Assembly (NCBI RefSeq): GCF_000208865.1
Contig: NC_018390.1
Location: 4,606,270 to 4,670,269 of the forward strand
DNA: 64,000 nt
Reading direction: 5' to 3'
DNA from: Neospora caninum Liverpool
Lineage: Eukaryota; Apicomplexa; Conoidasida; Eucoccidiorida; Sarcocystidae
In this document: positions 38,901-49,838 of the stretch, piece after piece
Numbering within the stretch: the stretch's first letter is position 1
Layout: the number at the start of each line of letters is the position of its first letter
Made by a program: the position numbers and the translations under genes
Notes under the pieces: model-generated
Databases searched by the model: none
Seen by the model: only the letters and a program-made list of their open reading frames with translations
What the model was told of the DNA's origin: nothing

Positions 38901-39076
38901 TGGCGTCACTACAAACTTGCGACACAGTGTGGCTGATGTGGAAGGGCCGGAAGATCGGCGAGTGCACCCCGGCAGAAATCCGAACGGACAAACAGCTGGC
39001 CGAAGTGATGATGCGGCAAGTGAACCGGTGGAAACAGCAGTGTACGGACGAACTGTTAGAGACCGAGGGCAGCTAG
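29994..39076 (+). CDS. ABC transporter, full-length ABCC/MRP type
   Basis: Nine phase-consistent exons: 29994-30444, 31007-31500, 32037-32141, 32467-32650, 33046-33104, 33519-33901, 34491-37516, 37768-37949 and 38330-39076, about 1876 residues. The order is TMD1-NBD1-TMD2-NBD2 without an MRP TMD0. NBD1 (from about residue 590) has Walker A GPPGCGKSS (about 607), Q-loop AQEPWLQIGTIKENI, signature LSGGQRMRITMARA (about 726) and Walker B LLCFDE (about 825), with a charged insertion of about 80 residues before Walker B. TMD2 (about 1010-1385) contains FWFYDQNPMGRILNRLSTDV, typical of ABCC proteins. NBD2 has Walker A GRTGSGKST, split by an intron at residue 1567, then LPQNPITFKGMTVREVLDP, a degenerate signature LSDVQ (about 1725), Walker B LILVDE and an H-loop His in VAHHVAS. 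Substrates are probably organic anions or conjugates, by family only. Membrane location is not given by the sequence. Confidence 0.88.
33729..33766. repeat. Perfect inverted repeat (15-bp arms, 8-nt loop) inside the ABC transporter coding sequence
   Basis: Left arm 33729-33743 (ggcgaaagggacact) and right arm 33752-33766 are exact reverse complements around the loop ctcccgac. It lies in the low-complexity linker between TMD1 and NBD1, in the exon 33519-33901, and codes for GGERDTLPTVSLSP. A stable hairpin in the mRNA is predicted. Confidence 0.85.
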
Positions 39077-41415
39077 ACACGGTTTCGCGAGATGCACTGT
39101 TCGCGTTCCCGGTGGTTCGACGAAAAGCTGGCCTTTCAGTTGTGGCGAGGAGGCGTGGAAAGCGTTCGAAAACTGCAGTTGATTTCCACGTACAGGGAAC
39201 GCCAGTGAAAAGTAAGTTTTGGAAGGCACACCCAAACGCACACCACGGGAAGCCCCGGAATCTGCGCGCTGTGCAGGGATACCTGCGGGGCAATTGAATC
39301 GGGAGAACAGGTTGTGGACTGTCGGCGCGCTGCGATCACAAGCACGTCGCAGTTAATGACATCCCTTTTGGGGCGGCGTTTTCGTTTTCGGTTCACGATT
39401 CTGGGGAGTTCGCGCGGACCCGCGCGAGATTGTTTTGTAATTTTACACTTCGGTGTCACAGTTCGCCACCTGACGCGTGCGCTCGGCAGAACTCTCTTTA
39501 CGCACGTTGTTCGCGCGTTCAGAGAGTCGTGTGAAAGCATGATCGGTCAAAACAAAGGGGGGCTGGTTGAGGTTTTTTTACGGTTCGTCTGTTTGTTTTG
39601 TGGTGCGCGGCGCTAGTGACAGTGTTCAGCTCTTGTCGCTCAAGAAATCATCCTGTTTCCTGTTGATGCCGAGGACCCAAACCGGACTCGACACCTGAAC
39701 TAGAGTCTCAACAAACGATTGTAACGAGCAGTTTCCACTCGCGTGGGGATGGCCGAATGCAAACGCGGCAACTCGAGAGCGACACAGCGGTGTTTCCCTT
39801 CTTGGCAGCACCCCAGACCTCCCAAGATTCCACGGAGTCAGGGACACACCGAGGACTTTGCAGAGAAATCGCCTTTCCGCTGCTGAGTTCGCGCCCAGCG
39901 CACGGCTGTTCCAAGGCAAAACCGAGAGACTTTCGGACTCACGCGAGACAGCCAGCGCTACGACTGCATCGTCCCGCACACCGAAGTGGGGTCACTCTAG
40001 ACACACTGACGTGTTGCGGGAATAGAGAAACGCGAGATTTCACAGAGAGATCAGCCAGGGGTTACGGTAGGAATGCAAGCAGCGGCCGTCCGAAACGGCT
40101 ATGCAGGCTTCCCACGTTCGGCTCTCCTGCTTCAGTAGAGAGCGTGACTGGGCGTTGATCCTTGTAGCTGATCGGTGTGCTCTACATCTAAATTCACCTT
40201 CTGATTCTGCTGACTTCATTTTACGATTCTGGTTTCTCCGTACCCACCTCTTCCACTCAAAAAGAACCAGATCACACGCGTCGCTTTAGGTGTCTCGGGA
40301 AAGCCTGCCGTGTCTACTGCCGGCGAATTTACCCACTAACACAATCTGGTGATTTTCTCCTGAACCACAAATGAAAGGTGCAGAGCATTCCGAGAGGAAA
40401 CCCGGATGCTGTAGGGTAAAAGACACTTGGTACGAAACTTTCGGTTCTAGAATAGTTCCCGGACAACGGTTCGCACTGCAGAGTTCATAAGGCAGCATGA
40501 AAGGATCACCTGTAAACCTGCAAGACGGCCGAGCGCGCATGCACCCGGACTACTCCCGACGTTCGGCATTCGATTTGTTACCAAAAGTCTGCTAGACAGC
40601 CTCGGAAGTCTCGTGGAAGAACACAGTGCCAATAGAGAAAACTTGCGTGCAACCCTGTCACACGCGTGGCGTCTGAAGTCCACACGCAACGTTCCGCGCG
40701 TGCTGGGCATGCGGGCGCGAAAATCGCGAGCGACACGAGGCCGAGTTTCAAGCAATGGAACGATTGGTCACCGTGCTTTTTATGTGGAAGCCCAGAGAAA
40801 CTCTGGATTTTACGAGCGTTGCTGATTCTCTGCTTGCTACGCTGGCTCGTCGCGGGAGGAACCACCGCAGGGAATGGCCTGTTTTTTAAACGTATATTTC
40901 TGTCTTGTACACTGGAGAGAGTGTGAGCGACTCCAGCGACCCTTTTGCATCTGCTTTCTGGTCATTCGCTTAGTTGTTTTCGGTGTTTGGGACTTTCAGT
41001 TGCCTTTGCGTCTTTCGCGTGGGTTGGATTGGCTGATGAAATGCTCATCGGCCTTGCATGCGCCACGGCACAAAGTTTGCGATTGCCTCGTCAGCACACT
41101 GACCACGATCCGTCATCCGTCCTAGTCCTGCCTCGCGCAAGGAACTCTGCCACGTGTTTCTCGTCGCTAAAGTTACTGCTTTTAAACCGGATCCACCACC
41201 AAAAGAGTCCTAGGTGTCCTGCTGTCGGAGTCGGCAAGCTGGTCACCGCGAAAACGGCCACGGCGTGCCTTCACTTTTAGTCGAACTTCAGCCCCATTTT
41301 TTTCGCTGTCTGCCCGGTTTTCCCGCCTCGCTCTTTCACACACAGACTTTGAGGGTGGCCGTGCAGGCGCCCCGTTCTTTCCGTGACTGTCCAATTTCCA
41401 GCTCAGACTTCGCAA
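39077..41415. other. Intergenic region, presumed promoter of the following gene
   Basis: About 2.3 kb between two plus-strand genes. Short frames on both strands show no motif. A TGCATGC word occurs at 41055-41061, about 355 bp before the next start codon. Confidence 0.45.
41055..41061. promoter_or_regulatory. TGCATGC palindrome upstream of the gene at 41416
   Basis: Exact match to the apicomplexan AP2-type core word, in the presumed promoter. A single occurrence gives weak evidence. Confidence 0.25.
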
Positions 41416-44157
41416 ATGACGGGCGACCTCGTCGAACTTCAACGCCGGATTGATGGCTATTCGTCCTCGGATAGCGAGCAGGACGCGCCAGCAGCCGCTT
41501 CTTCGTCCCATGCGGCAACTGACAAGGATGAACCGGAACAGGAGGCGGGAAGAAGCGATCCGGACGGGAGGATTAACCCCGACTCGGAAAAGTCCGACAC
41601 AGATGAGGACGAGGTCTTCGATCTTGCGGCGGTCGTGGCAGAAGGCCGACAGCGCCGTTTAGAGCGAAGAAAGGAGGCGCGGAAGGCAGAAGAAGACGCG
41701 AAGAACGGAATATCTCCAGGCGTTAAGCTCCCCTGTCCCGGTGAGAGAAGTGTCTGGAAAAGTGTGGAAACCCGAAAAACCACCGTAACACGACGGTCTC
41801 TCGTCCACACCCTCCGCAGGAAACCCCCATACGCGATGCCACCAACGCAAAGACAACTCTAGTCGCATACATATATGTATATATAGAGATATGTGTATGT
41901 ATGTATACATCTTCGTGTAGGTCTGCGTATGTGTCTTGTGGAGTTCTATTAGCTGCTTTGGTCTGATTCCGACACGATAAACACGCGTGCCGGAGGGAGA
42001 AATGCGCGCAGAAGATACAGGGCCAGCGGGGGGGGGGGGGGGTCCTAGGGTCTCTTGACCAAAACAGATACGGCCCAGACTCTTTGCCGAAACAGCCAGG
42101 CAGCCTGTCACGCGGCGAGCGCGCTCTTCGCTTGCCCGTATTTCGTTGTCAACCCAGAGTTTCTCTTTCACCTACATATAGATTTACATATGTATAAATG
42201 TGGCTGTGCTGATTTGATACCGCACTCATTTTGTGGATGTGTAAATGTATAAACAGGTATATGTGTGCTACTGCGGGGAGTAACGCGTTGTAGAGCGCAG
42301 GTTTCCCATACACACCGCACCTACGTTCTGCATCTGGATGTAATATATATTTGTGTATATTTATAGACATACTTTATTTATGGACATCACTATGTATGGA
42401 ATTCTACGTTGAGATTGTTGCATTGCCTCTTGTCTTCACTGCCTTGTCTGTTGGGGTTTTCTTCTTGTTTGTGCATCTGTTTTTCCGTTGACGCTGCTCT
42501 TCTGTGGGTAGAGGAGCGTGTTGCGACAACGGTTTCGCCTGCAGTACTCGTGTCTGTTTTCCATCGCGCGTCTTTGTCTTTTTCCCGTCTTTTGCGTGTG
42601 TCTGTGCAGCTCGGGAAATGGAGCTCATGGCCGAGCGAGTGCGCGAGGAGGCAGCACAGCGGGAACTGCATGCGCGGCGTTCGCGCCAAAGGCCGGAGGA
42701 GTTGACGCATGTCTCTGCTGGCGGAGACACATCTCAAGGCCTCAGTCGACGCGAACGGCGACGGCAAAAGATCGAAAACGCCACCAAAAAGCGTACGTAC
42801 TCCCACATCGATTCTCTTTTTTCGCCACAGCTTTCCGCGTGAACTCCTGCAGCTCCGCTCGCAACACAAATGCTTCTCCGAGAAAGAGATAGAGCCAAAG
42901 AAACTAGCAAAAAAGAATTCGCCCCGGCACTAAACCCAGAATGCTTATACATTTATATGTGACATGCTGTCGAGATGGGGCTGCGCACGTCCTCAGCTGA
43001 GAGGGTATACGCCAAAAGAAAGGCGCGAGTGCCGAAAGAAATGAACGGACGTGTCTCCATCGATACAAGCGTCCACACATTCATGCATCTATGTATATAT
43101 GTATATATATCTGGATATATGATGAATGTGCATGTATACATATATTTGTATCTGCACGAAACACGTGTGTTACTCTTGTCGAGGATCCGCAAGTTTATAA
43201 ACAGACACCACGTATCCACTTTGAGTCCGATTTGCGAAGACGAGCAGAGCTTAGCTGTTTAGGAGCGTATTGGCGTGGACCACTGGCCTGGCTGCCTGGG
43301 CTGCCGCCCTGGTCTCTCGGCTGAGGATCCGGACGGCTTATATTCGGTCACTCAGTGGCGTCGGGTCCGCGATATGAAGTGTTCTGGCCCCTGTGGCCCA
43401 TTTCTCGACTTGTGAATTCGTTCGAGGCTGTTTTGTGTGTCCCATCGTGTGCCTCGCGTTCGTTTTCTGTCGTCCTTCTTCGTTTCTTCGTCTTTTCTCT
43501 GTTCTCGTCTCTGTGTCTCCTCTGCGTCCATCTCGCCTTCTCGTCTGCAACTGCTCGTTTCCCTCGCGCCTTCCGCTTTCTTCACGCATCTTCCGTTTGT
43601 CCTCTCTCTGGCTCTTTTGCTTTCAGCTCAGCAGGTGTACGTCGGGCTTCCGATCGGGAAGTCTTGGCACGTGCCGCTCGTGGGAATTGAAGGTCGAGGA
43701 GGCTACAGGAAAGCGGCAGAAGAGGAAGAGGAGACTGAGAAGGCCGGAGGTGAGACTGACACAGGCCGCGAAAACTGGAACACGTTCAGCTGCTGAAAGC
43801 TGCCAAAACGCTATTTATATTAATATAGAAAAGTGTATCTTCTCTTGCGCCACATCTATCACATTTACACACATTTATCTTTGTAAGGTCCAGCTCAGAT
43901 CCTTTCGTTGCTCTGTGAGAGGAGATGCTGCTCGACAGGTTGGTACACCGCGGCTGTCTTGGAATCTGTTCAGAGACGCAAGACGAGGCTCACTTTTTTC
44001 TCTCTTCCTTTGTGCGTGTATGACCTCTCGCACAGAGAAGCGGAAAGCGAGTTTGACGGTGAAGGAGAGAGAGAAGTTGAAGCGGAAGAAGGGACAGAGC
44101 TCACATGCGACGTGGAAACCGGAACTCTGGATGCAACTGCGACAACAGTTCGACTGA
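41416..44157 (+). CDS. Charged protein of unknown family, probably nuclear or nucleolar
   Basis: Four exons join in phase: 41416-41740, 42610-42792, 43627-43749 and 44036-44157 (TGA), giving about 250 residues. The ATG at 41416 follows a run of A and is the first ATG in frame. The N-terminal half is acidic and Ser-rich (DSEQDAPAAASSSHAATDKD, then SEKSDTDEDEVFDLAAVVAE). It is followed by long basic-acidic helices (EGRQRRLERRKEARKAEEDA and SRRERRRQKIENATKK). A more ordered block, QQVYVGLPIGKSWHVPLVG, and a C-terminus KKGQSSHATWKPELWMQLRQ ending QFD follow. The last two blocks look conserved rather than random, so a homologue search should place it. Charge pattern and KR clusters suggest a nuclear or ribosome-biogenesis factor; this is inference. 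I do not recognise the family. Confidence 0.65.
42028..42042 (+). repeat. G15 homopolymer in intron
   Basis: Fifteen G in a row lie in the first intron of the gene at 41416. It is followed by AT-rich microsatellite-like DNA on both sides (about 41865-41905 and 42170-42370). Confidence 0.9.
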
Positions 44158-44510
44158 GACAGATGCTTCTTTCGCATGGGGTCACTCCCAGGCATCGCTT
44201 CTCGCTGTCTCCGCCACGCGGCGGCAAGCGCCGTATGCGTGTGTGATGTCGTCTCCTTTACCCTGTGGGGTGCGTCGTTTCTTTATCTCCCCACAGCACA
44301 GGGCCCGGCCTCCTCGCATGCACTTTTCCTCGAGCTGGCTGAGCTCTTGTTTCCTCTCCTTGGAGCGAACCAGGAGGCATCTACGCGGGAGTGGAACTCT
44401 GGAAGTTTCCCTTTCTCCTGTGCCCCAACCCCACACATCTTCACTTTTAAGCAGATGCATGCATTTAAAAGCCTCTCGAAGGCTCTCTTCCCCGCTGCCA
44501 AGACCTGCAG

Positions 44511-44524
44511 CCCCCCCCCCCCCC
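44511..44524 (+). repeat. C14 homopolymer at the edge of the assembly gap
   Basis: Fourteen C directly precede the run of N by five bases. A homopolymer of this length is a common reason for a broken assembly. Confidence 0.9.
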
Positions 44525-44529
44525 AAAGA

Positions 44530-44629
44530 NNNNNNNNNNNNNNNNNNNNNNNNNNNNNNNNNNNNNNNNNNNNNNNNNNNNNNNNNNNNNNNNNNNNNNN
44601 NNNNNNNNNNNNNNNNNNNNNNNNNNNNN
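44530..44629. other. Assembly gap (100 N)
   Basis: Exactly 100 N. A round number usually means a gap of unknown size, so sequence and possibly exons of the adjacent candidate gene are missing. Confidence 0.99.
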
Positions 44630-44794
44630 AGCACTACACTACCTTTCGGATCTAATAACCCTCTACTTGTACCTCTCAAGAAGTATTATATACCGGACCG
44701 ACACAAACCCGTACCTTCTCCTTCTATGCCCAAACGCAACGCATTCGCATACAGAGCAATGGAGGAATTAAAAGCAACTCTTTTCCTGTCCCAG

Positions 44795-45028
44795 ACCCGC
44801 AATCCGCCGCATCCACCGATTCCTGGCCCCCTATCCCTTCCAACGCACCTCCCTCACTCCGACCTCCTCCAGTATTCAATGCACTCCCCCACAACTGCGC
44901 CGCCGCGCCGCCCTCGTCATTTCACCGCCACTCACTCCAAACGAACTCCCCGTGCCTCCAGCGAGTACCCACTGTCCCCCGATGCCACCAGCACCCCAAA
45001 TCCGAAAGCGAATCCCCACCGGAAAACC
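44795..45028. repeat. Direct repeat, copy 1 (spaced 842 bp from copy 2)
   Basis: C-rich sequence that matches 45637-45870 over about 230 bp with scattered substitutions and small indels. Examples are the shared strings cactcactccaaacgaact and cccactgtcccccgatgcca. The copy includes the 5' splice site of a hydrophobic exon on the minus strand (exon end at 44936). Relative to copy 2, the minus-strand reading frame just upstream lacks one base. Confidence 0.85.
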
Positions 45029-48000
45029 ATACCGACCCCACAGCCAGCACAACTACGCAACAGCACCTATTGGCCATCGCTCTCTCTGGCCTGCCACACC
45101 CAGGATGCAAACATGTATGTGTGTCATGCCACAGCACGAGCCAGTACTCACCTGCTCATACGAGTCAGCCACCCTCGCCACCGACCCAGACTCAGCTCCC
45201 TCCCCTGCATACTCGTCCACCGCTGCCACCACGCGCCAGCTTCTGTCGTTGCCTTCTCCTCCTTCCAAAACATCTTCCGCTCGAGCATAAATCAGCAGAT
45301 ATGAACTCACCGTCATTGCCTGGACCGACAACCAGACAATCGGTCTACATCCCAGTCCACGGAACTGCCGTTCCGCCTCACCTGTGACTTCAGCGGCGAC
45401 GTAATCGACCAATTGCCACGCGCCACTACCAGTCTGCCCCATGCCGCGTCCCCTGCGTTGATTCAGCTGGTAAAGAATACACTGTCTGTCGGACTTCGCG
45501 AAGCTCTACCTGAGCACTCGTCCCCTCACCGGACTACCGCCCAACTGCTGCGCCTTACGCCTTTGTCCTAAAACCCACATCAGCACAGTCGCGGTCACAG
45601 CAACGATAGAATGACATCAATTCCTTGCCTCTGCCTGACCCGCCGTCTGCCGCATCCACCGATACCTGGCCGCCGACCCAGCCACCACACCTCCCTCACT
45701 CCGATCACCGCGAGCATTCAATGAACTCCCCTACAATCGCGCCGTCGCGCCGCCCTCGTCACTTCACCGCCACTCACTCCAAACGAACTCCCCGTTCCTC
45801 CAGCGAGTACCCACTGTCCCCCGATGCCACCAACGCCCCAAATCCGAAAGCAAATCCCCACCAGGGAACCAAGCCGACTTCCACGGCCAGTATAGCTGCA
45901 GAACAACAATTGGTAGTGATGAGACAAAGTACACAGGGGCTGCAGGAATACGCGAACGGGCACTCACTGCATTGAGGACCTGTATCGAAAAGCGTTTCGT
46001 GCAGGCGCCAGCGCATGACAGTTGGCAAGTGAAAATCTCCTGTCCCTCACTATGATATGTAACCTTTTCAGCAGTTCACCACGCGCAACTGTGACATGCC
46101 CCGGTTTTGGGCGAACTGTTGACTTCTGTGCAGATGAAAGCGAAGAGAACTGTGTCTTCTCGACCAGCATCTAACCCTAAAAAAGTACCATACAACTGCG
46201 TGCGCATCCATGAGGTGGCCACTGATCGAGAGAATCCTTGCGCTGGATAAGACAGGGTCGAACTGAGCGGAACCACGTAGCTACTCTCAAGCGTTCTTCC
46301 AAGGCGCAATGCTTTATTTTCAGTCCGAGTCGGTTAGGCACGCTGTAGACGCAAATGGTGCTCTCAGCGAGAGTCGAGCGTTTGCTGTGTTGGCGACTGG
46401 GGCCGCTCGCTGAGAGGTTCGTCCCTCGTCGGCCCCTTCTAAACACTGGCAACCGCGACATCCGCTTCCGTTCTTAACCCTTACTCCACTAAAATGCTGC
46501 ACCAAAATACCGGAAAAGACGTTTCTGGACCATGACTAAGTCCGTAGCCCTTGTGGACACAAACAGGCGAGCGGGTGGCTTCTGCGACCGAGTCATCGCG
46601 CGGTAGTCCCATGCGAAGGATGGAATAGTCATATACAAACAGTTGCCTTTAATTCTTATGGACGTACGATCTGGGTGACAGAAAAAGCCCATGGCGCATA
46701 CCCACAGCGGAGTGCTGACACGAGGCCTCAGGGGCGACTGGCGAATAAACGCTGAGGCAACACAGGCACCATGCTGTCTTCCAACCAAACCACATAATAC
46801 GAAACTCTCTGGCTGTCAGCAGGCAAACTTACAATGATTACGATGGCGGCAACGACGGCAACGCCAGCGAGAACCTGTGGACCACATGAGATAGGCAAAA
46901 AAACAAATAAAGGGGGCGGCGCGCAGCCTAGTGACGCTTCGGACCGTCACAAATTTTTGTGACCCAAAAAAAGGCTGGTGTTACGTTCCCGTCGCTGAAG
47001 CAGAGATTAGCATCATCAATCGCCATCGGCATTTCAATTCATTCTTGAGGATACGAACTACTGACGCGGGCGATGTGGAGCTGCAGCTGACAGGGGCAGG
47101 TGATGACTCAGCACTATGAAAAGAGCATACAGCAGGCCGTAAGATACGGGCAAACCCTCGGCCACAAGACCCTGAATACGCACGTGCTTTAAAGCCTGTT
47201 GCGCAGGAAAAGTACACCATACCGCAGCACAGGCCAGGATCTTCTTGACAGGTCTCTGGTGCTTCCACAAAGATGAACGCCGGCCTCCCATTACGACCAC
47301 TGGAACGTGCCAGCCCTCTCGAAGACCCCACGAGCTTGTCGTCAGTGTCACTCTTGGGGACCATGGATATGGGCATTTCATCGGTGGAGCACGAGCGGAC
47401 CGACTGATGTCCTGAATATGGGGTACCCGTTCTTCTCATGTGCGCTGAAGCAGAGTAACGCCCCCCACCGTGTTCCACGCGAAATCGCGTCAGCACGGAG
47501 TATGGTCGCAGCAAAACGAAAACTCACGTCCTGCCGTGCTCGCCATTGTTGGGCTTCCTGAGAAGACAGGAGAAGACAGACAGGCACGGAATTTCGCACA
47601 AAGCATTGAACGGACATGGGGGTGAGCAACATCACCGGATTGACTGTTGTTAGCCCCAGGAGGGAAATGGCGACGGAGACCTCAGAAGAGTCGTGAAACC
47701 TTTCAGTCTCGTCTGCCGATCGATGCTTGTGGTCGCATGCGACCAGTGACACAGCTTTTCAGAACTCACGGGCCTCGTCCCCAACCCCTGGGTGTAGGGT
47801 TATAAACCCTAAACCAATCGCCCACTGCCCCCATCCCGCTTATTCAGCGGTCTACCATGGAAGACAGCCTTCAGATGGAGAACAGCTCTCCGGAGTCGGA
47901 CCCGCTCGCGAATCTGGCCAGGTCCGCCTGTCCTTCGGCTTCGTAAAAATGTTTCACATCTGCCTAATGTGGTGTCACAGCCAAAACCTCAGCTTCCGCC

Positions 48001-48754
48001 CAAAACACCACGACACTGATGCGCGACGACCGCCCCTACTGGGTCAGTCACGCATCTCTCTGTCCCCAGTTTCAAGCAGTCAAAAACCGCTTCATGTCGA
48101 CGGCAAGTCAAATGCCCCACCGTTTTGGTGGCCATCAGCGTTGTCTTACTGGTGATCTGAATGGGCCGGGAGGTGCCAGGATACTACAAAATCAATACTG
48201 TAATCTTTCTTTTCCTGACTGCATCCCGCCATGTTCCTCAGTGTTTAGAGTCTGTGTGGTCCTCTCTTTCCATGCAAGGGGGCCATCGCGAGCTCCGCCT
48301 AAACTCCAAGAGACACGGTTAGTCGCACACGAACCATGTGAAAAGCAACTCTTGAGTCGAATGACAGCCCGGGAGAGTGAAAAGTCTGGAGGCACTTCAC
48401 CCCGAATACTCTATGTGTGCAAACAGAACCAGAAAATGGACAACACCCGGCCGTGTCCTGCATGAAACTTACGTGTCTGCCGAGAGCACAGGGGAAAAGC
48501 AATTGCTCGAAAATTGGTGAATACCGTTGACAGACGGTTCTGCAGGATACTTTAGACCCAATGCCGAAGCACCACGCAGAAAACTCTTCATCTGACCATC
48601 TCTTCCTGGGCTTTGCAGGGGCGACCGCAAAGCAGACAGTAGACTGTTTCATGACTCACGGGTATCGTCGGCCGCGTGCGCCAGGCCTCTTTTCTTCCGG
48701 TTGGAGTGGTTTGTAGACACCAGTACGGCGACCATAGAAACAAGGGCTGCAGTC
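44936..48754 (-). CDS. Candidate multi-exon membrane-protein gene built of short hydrophobic exons
   Basis: A hypothesis from splice signals and hydrophobicity. Minus-strand pieces with good boundaries are: 48660-48754 (ALVSMVAVLVSTNHSNRKK), 47681-47754 (VSLVACDHKHRSADETER), 47528-47557 (EAQQWRARQD), 46833-46874 (exactly VLAGVAVVAAIVII), 45778-45895 (GFAFGFGALVASGDSGY), an exon ending at 45510 (VAVTATVLMWVLGQRRKA), one ending at 45152 (soluble, DVLEGGEGNDRSWRVVAAVD), and a duplicate of the GFAFGFG exon ending at 44936. Several share a pattern of a membrane helix followed by a basic patch. The phases of the first two match each other and the signal-peptide exon at 49839-50317, so that exon may be the start of this gene. 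The gene may continue into the gap. No family is recognised and the full chain was not resolved; the copy at 44936 seems frameshifted. Confidence 0.33.
45637..45870. repeat. Direct repeat, copy 2
   Basis: Partner of 44795-45028 at a spacing of 842-843 bp. In this copy the minus-strand hydrophobic exon is open from its acceptor (45895) to its donor (45778). Confidence 0.85.
47857..48160 (+). CDS. Possible tail-anchored microprotein
   Basis: Two exons, 47857-47921 and 48070-48160, join in phase (donor CCAG|GTCCGC, acceptor CCCCAG|T) to give about 51 residues. The product starts MEDSLQMENSSPESDPLANL, has a basic stretch (QSKTASCRRQVK) and ends directly in a hydrophobic helix, CPTVLVAISVVLLVI. 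That is the layout of a tail-anchored membrane protein. It lies inside a presumed intron of the minus-strand candidate gene, so both cannot easily be fully right. The small size makes chance likely. I do not recognise a family. Confidence 0.22.
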
Positions 48755-49399
48755 CTGCACGGTCGCACCCAAGGAAAAAAAGAAGGGAAATTGATGAGTT
48801 TGTCTAACCAGCGATGGAGCCAGTGGCTGTTCGAGAAACACTCGCGGCAGAGACACTGCCAGGAGTGATTTGTTATTCGCGGTACAGAATTGAGATGAGC
48901 CTCCATATATCAGACTGTGTAAAACGAATGCAAAGAGTAAAGCCGTTGAGCGACGCAATACACCGTCGGCATAACTGGGCTTCGAAAAGGAATAGCAGCA
49001 ATGGCGGTCACCGATGTAGCTACAGCAGCAGTCAGGTTTTCTGGGAACTAGCGGATCTTTCCTGGATTCTGGGATCTCTGTTGAGTTGTCGATCTGCTCA
49101 GGTCTAGTAACAGGCGAGAGGTCCACGAAGAACACTTTGCCCACAAGTTAACTCATAACTCTCCAGATGTCTTCGACAGTCAGGTACTTGTATACATTTT
49201 AGAGGGCTGCACGATGCCGCTGCTGCGCACGTATCTCATCAGCACAGGGTGCCGAAACACGTGTATGTGCCTTTTTTATCGATACCGAGGAAATTCCCAA
49301 ATTGAAAGGGGTGGTCCGCATTTTTCCTATGGGGGCCTTCTGGGAAACGCACGTCGCCACTTTGGCGTTTTCTGTGACAACATATTTGACCGCGTCTTT

Positions 49400-49417
49400 C
49401 CCCCCCCCCCCCCCCCC
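49400..49417 (+). repeat. C18 homopolymer
   Basis: Eighteen C in a row, directly after a pyrimidine-rich stretch. It lies between the signal-peptide exon and the hydrophobic exons of the minus strand. Confidence 0.9.
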
Positions 49418-49838
49418 TGTTTGCACAGATGGTTTCTACCATGGGAAAGAACGTAAGCATTAACCCCGCCTTCTCTCTCTGAGTCACCCCCAGAGAGTTG
49501 ATCTCCTAGTAGCTTCGCTTTCAGACGGATCGGACAGAGTGAAGGAGCACACTGGGTGAATTGTTCCGTTCAGAAAAGTGCGTGTCGCGCGCATACGAAA
49601 AACGAGACAACCACCCCCTTTTCGGCTACGCCGAATAGATAAGCGGAAGGTCGTTGAAACAATGGCCAAACCTCGCCACCAGCTCGCTGGAAATGAGATT
49701 TTGGATGCTCGATTCGGTGTACTTGGCGCTCCACCGTCATCGAACCCGTAACGCACCATGCATGCACTACTGGGGCAAGTCTGCTTCAGTCTTGAATCAT
49801 GCTGCTGGTACACTTACATAGCCAAAACAGGCATCAAC

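Noticed and set aside
43393..43626. Upstream extension of the 43627-43749 exon
   Set aside because: Open but pyrimidine-rich (Ser/Phe/Leu/Val-rich) intron sequence leading to a strong acceptor at 43626.
44105..45304. 399-codon frame spanning the N gap
   Set aside because: It is open only because N was translated as unknown residues; the flanks are the C-rich repeat and show no coding signal on the plus strand.
47800..47815. Telomere-like ataaaccctaaacc string
   Set aside because: Only about two units, not a tandem array. A similar short string occurs near 8320. Not evidence of a chromosome end.
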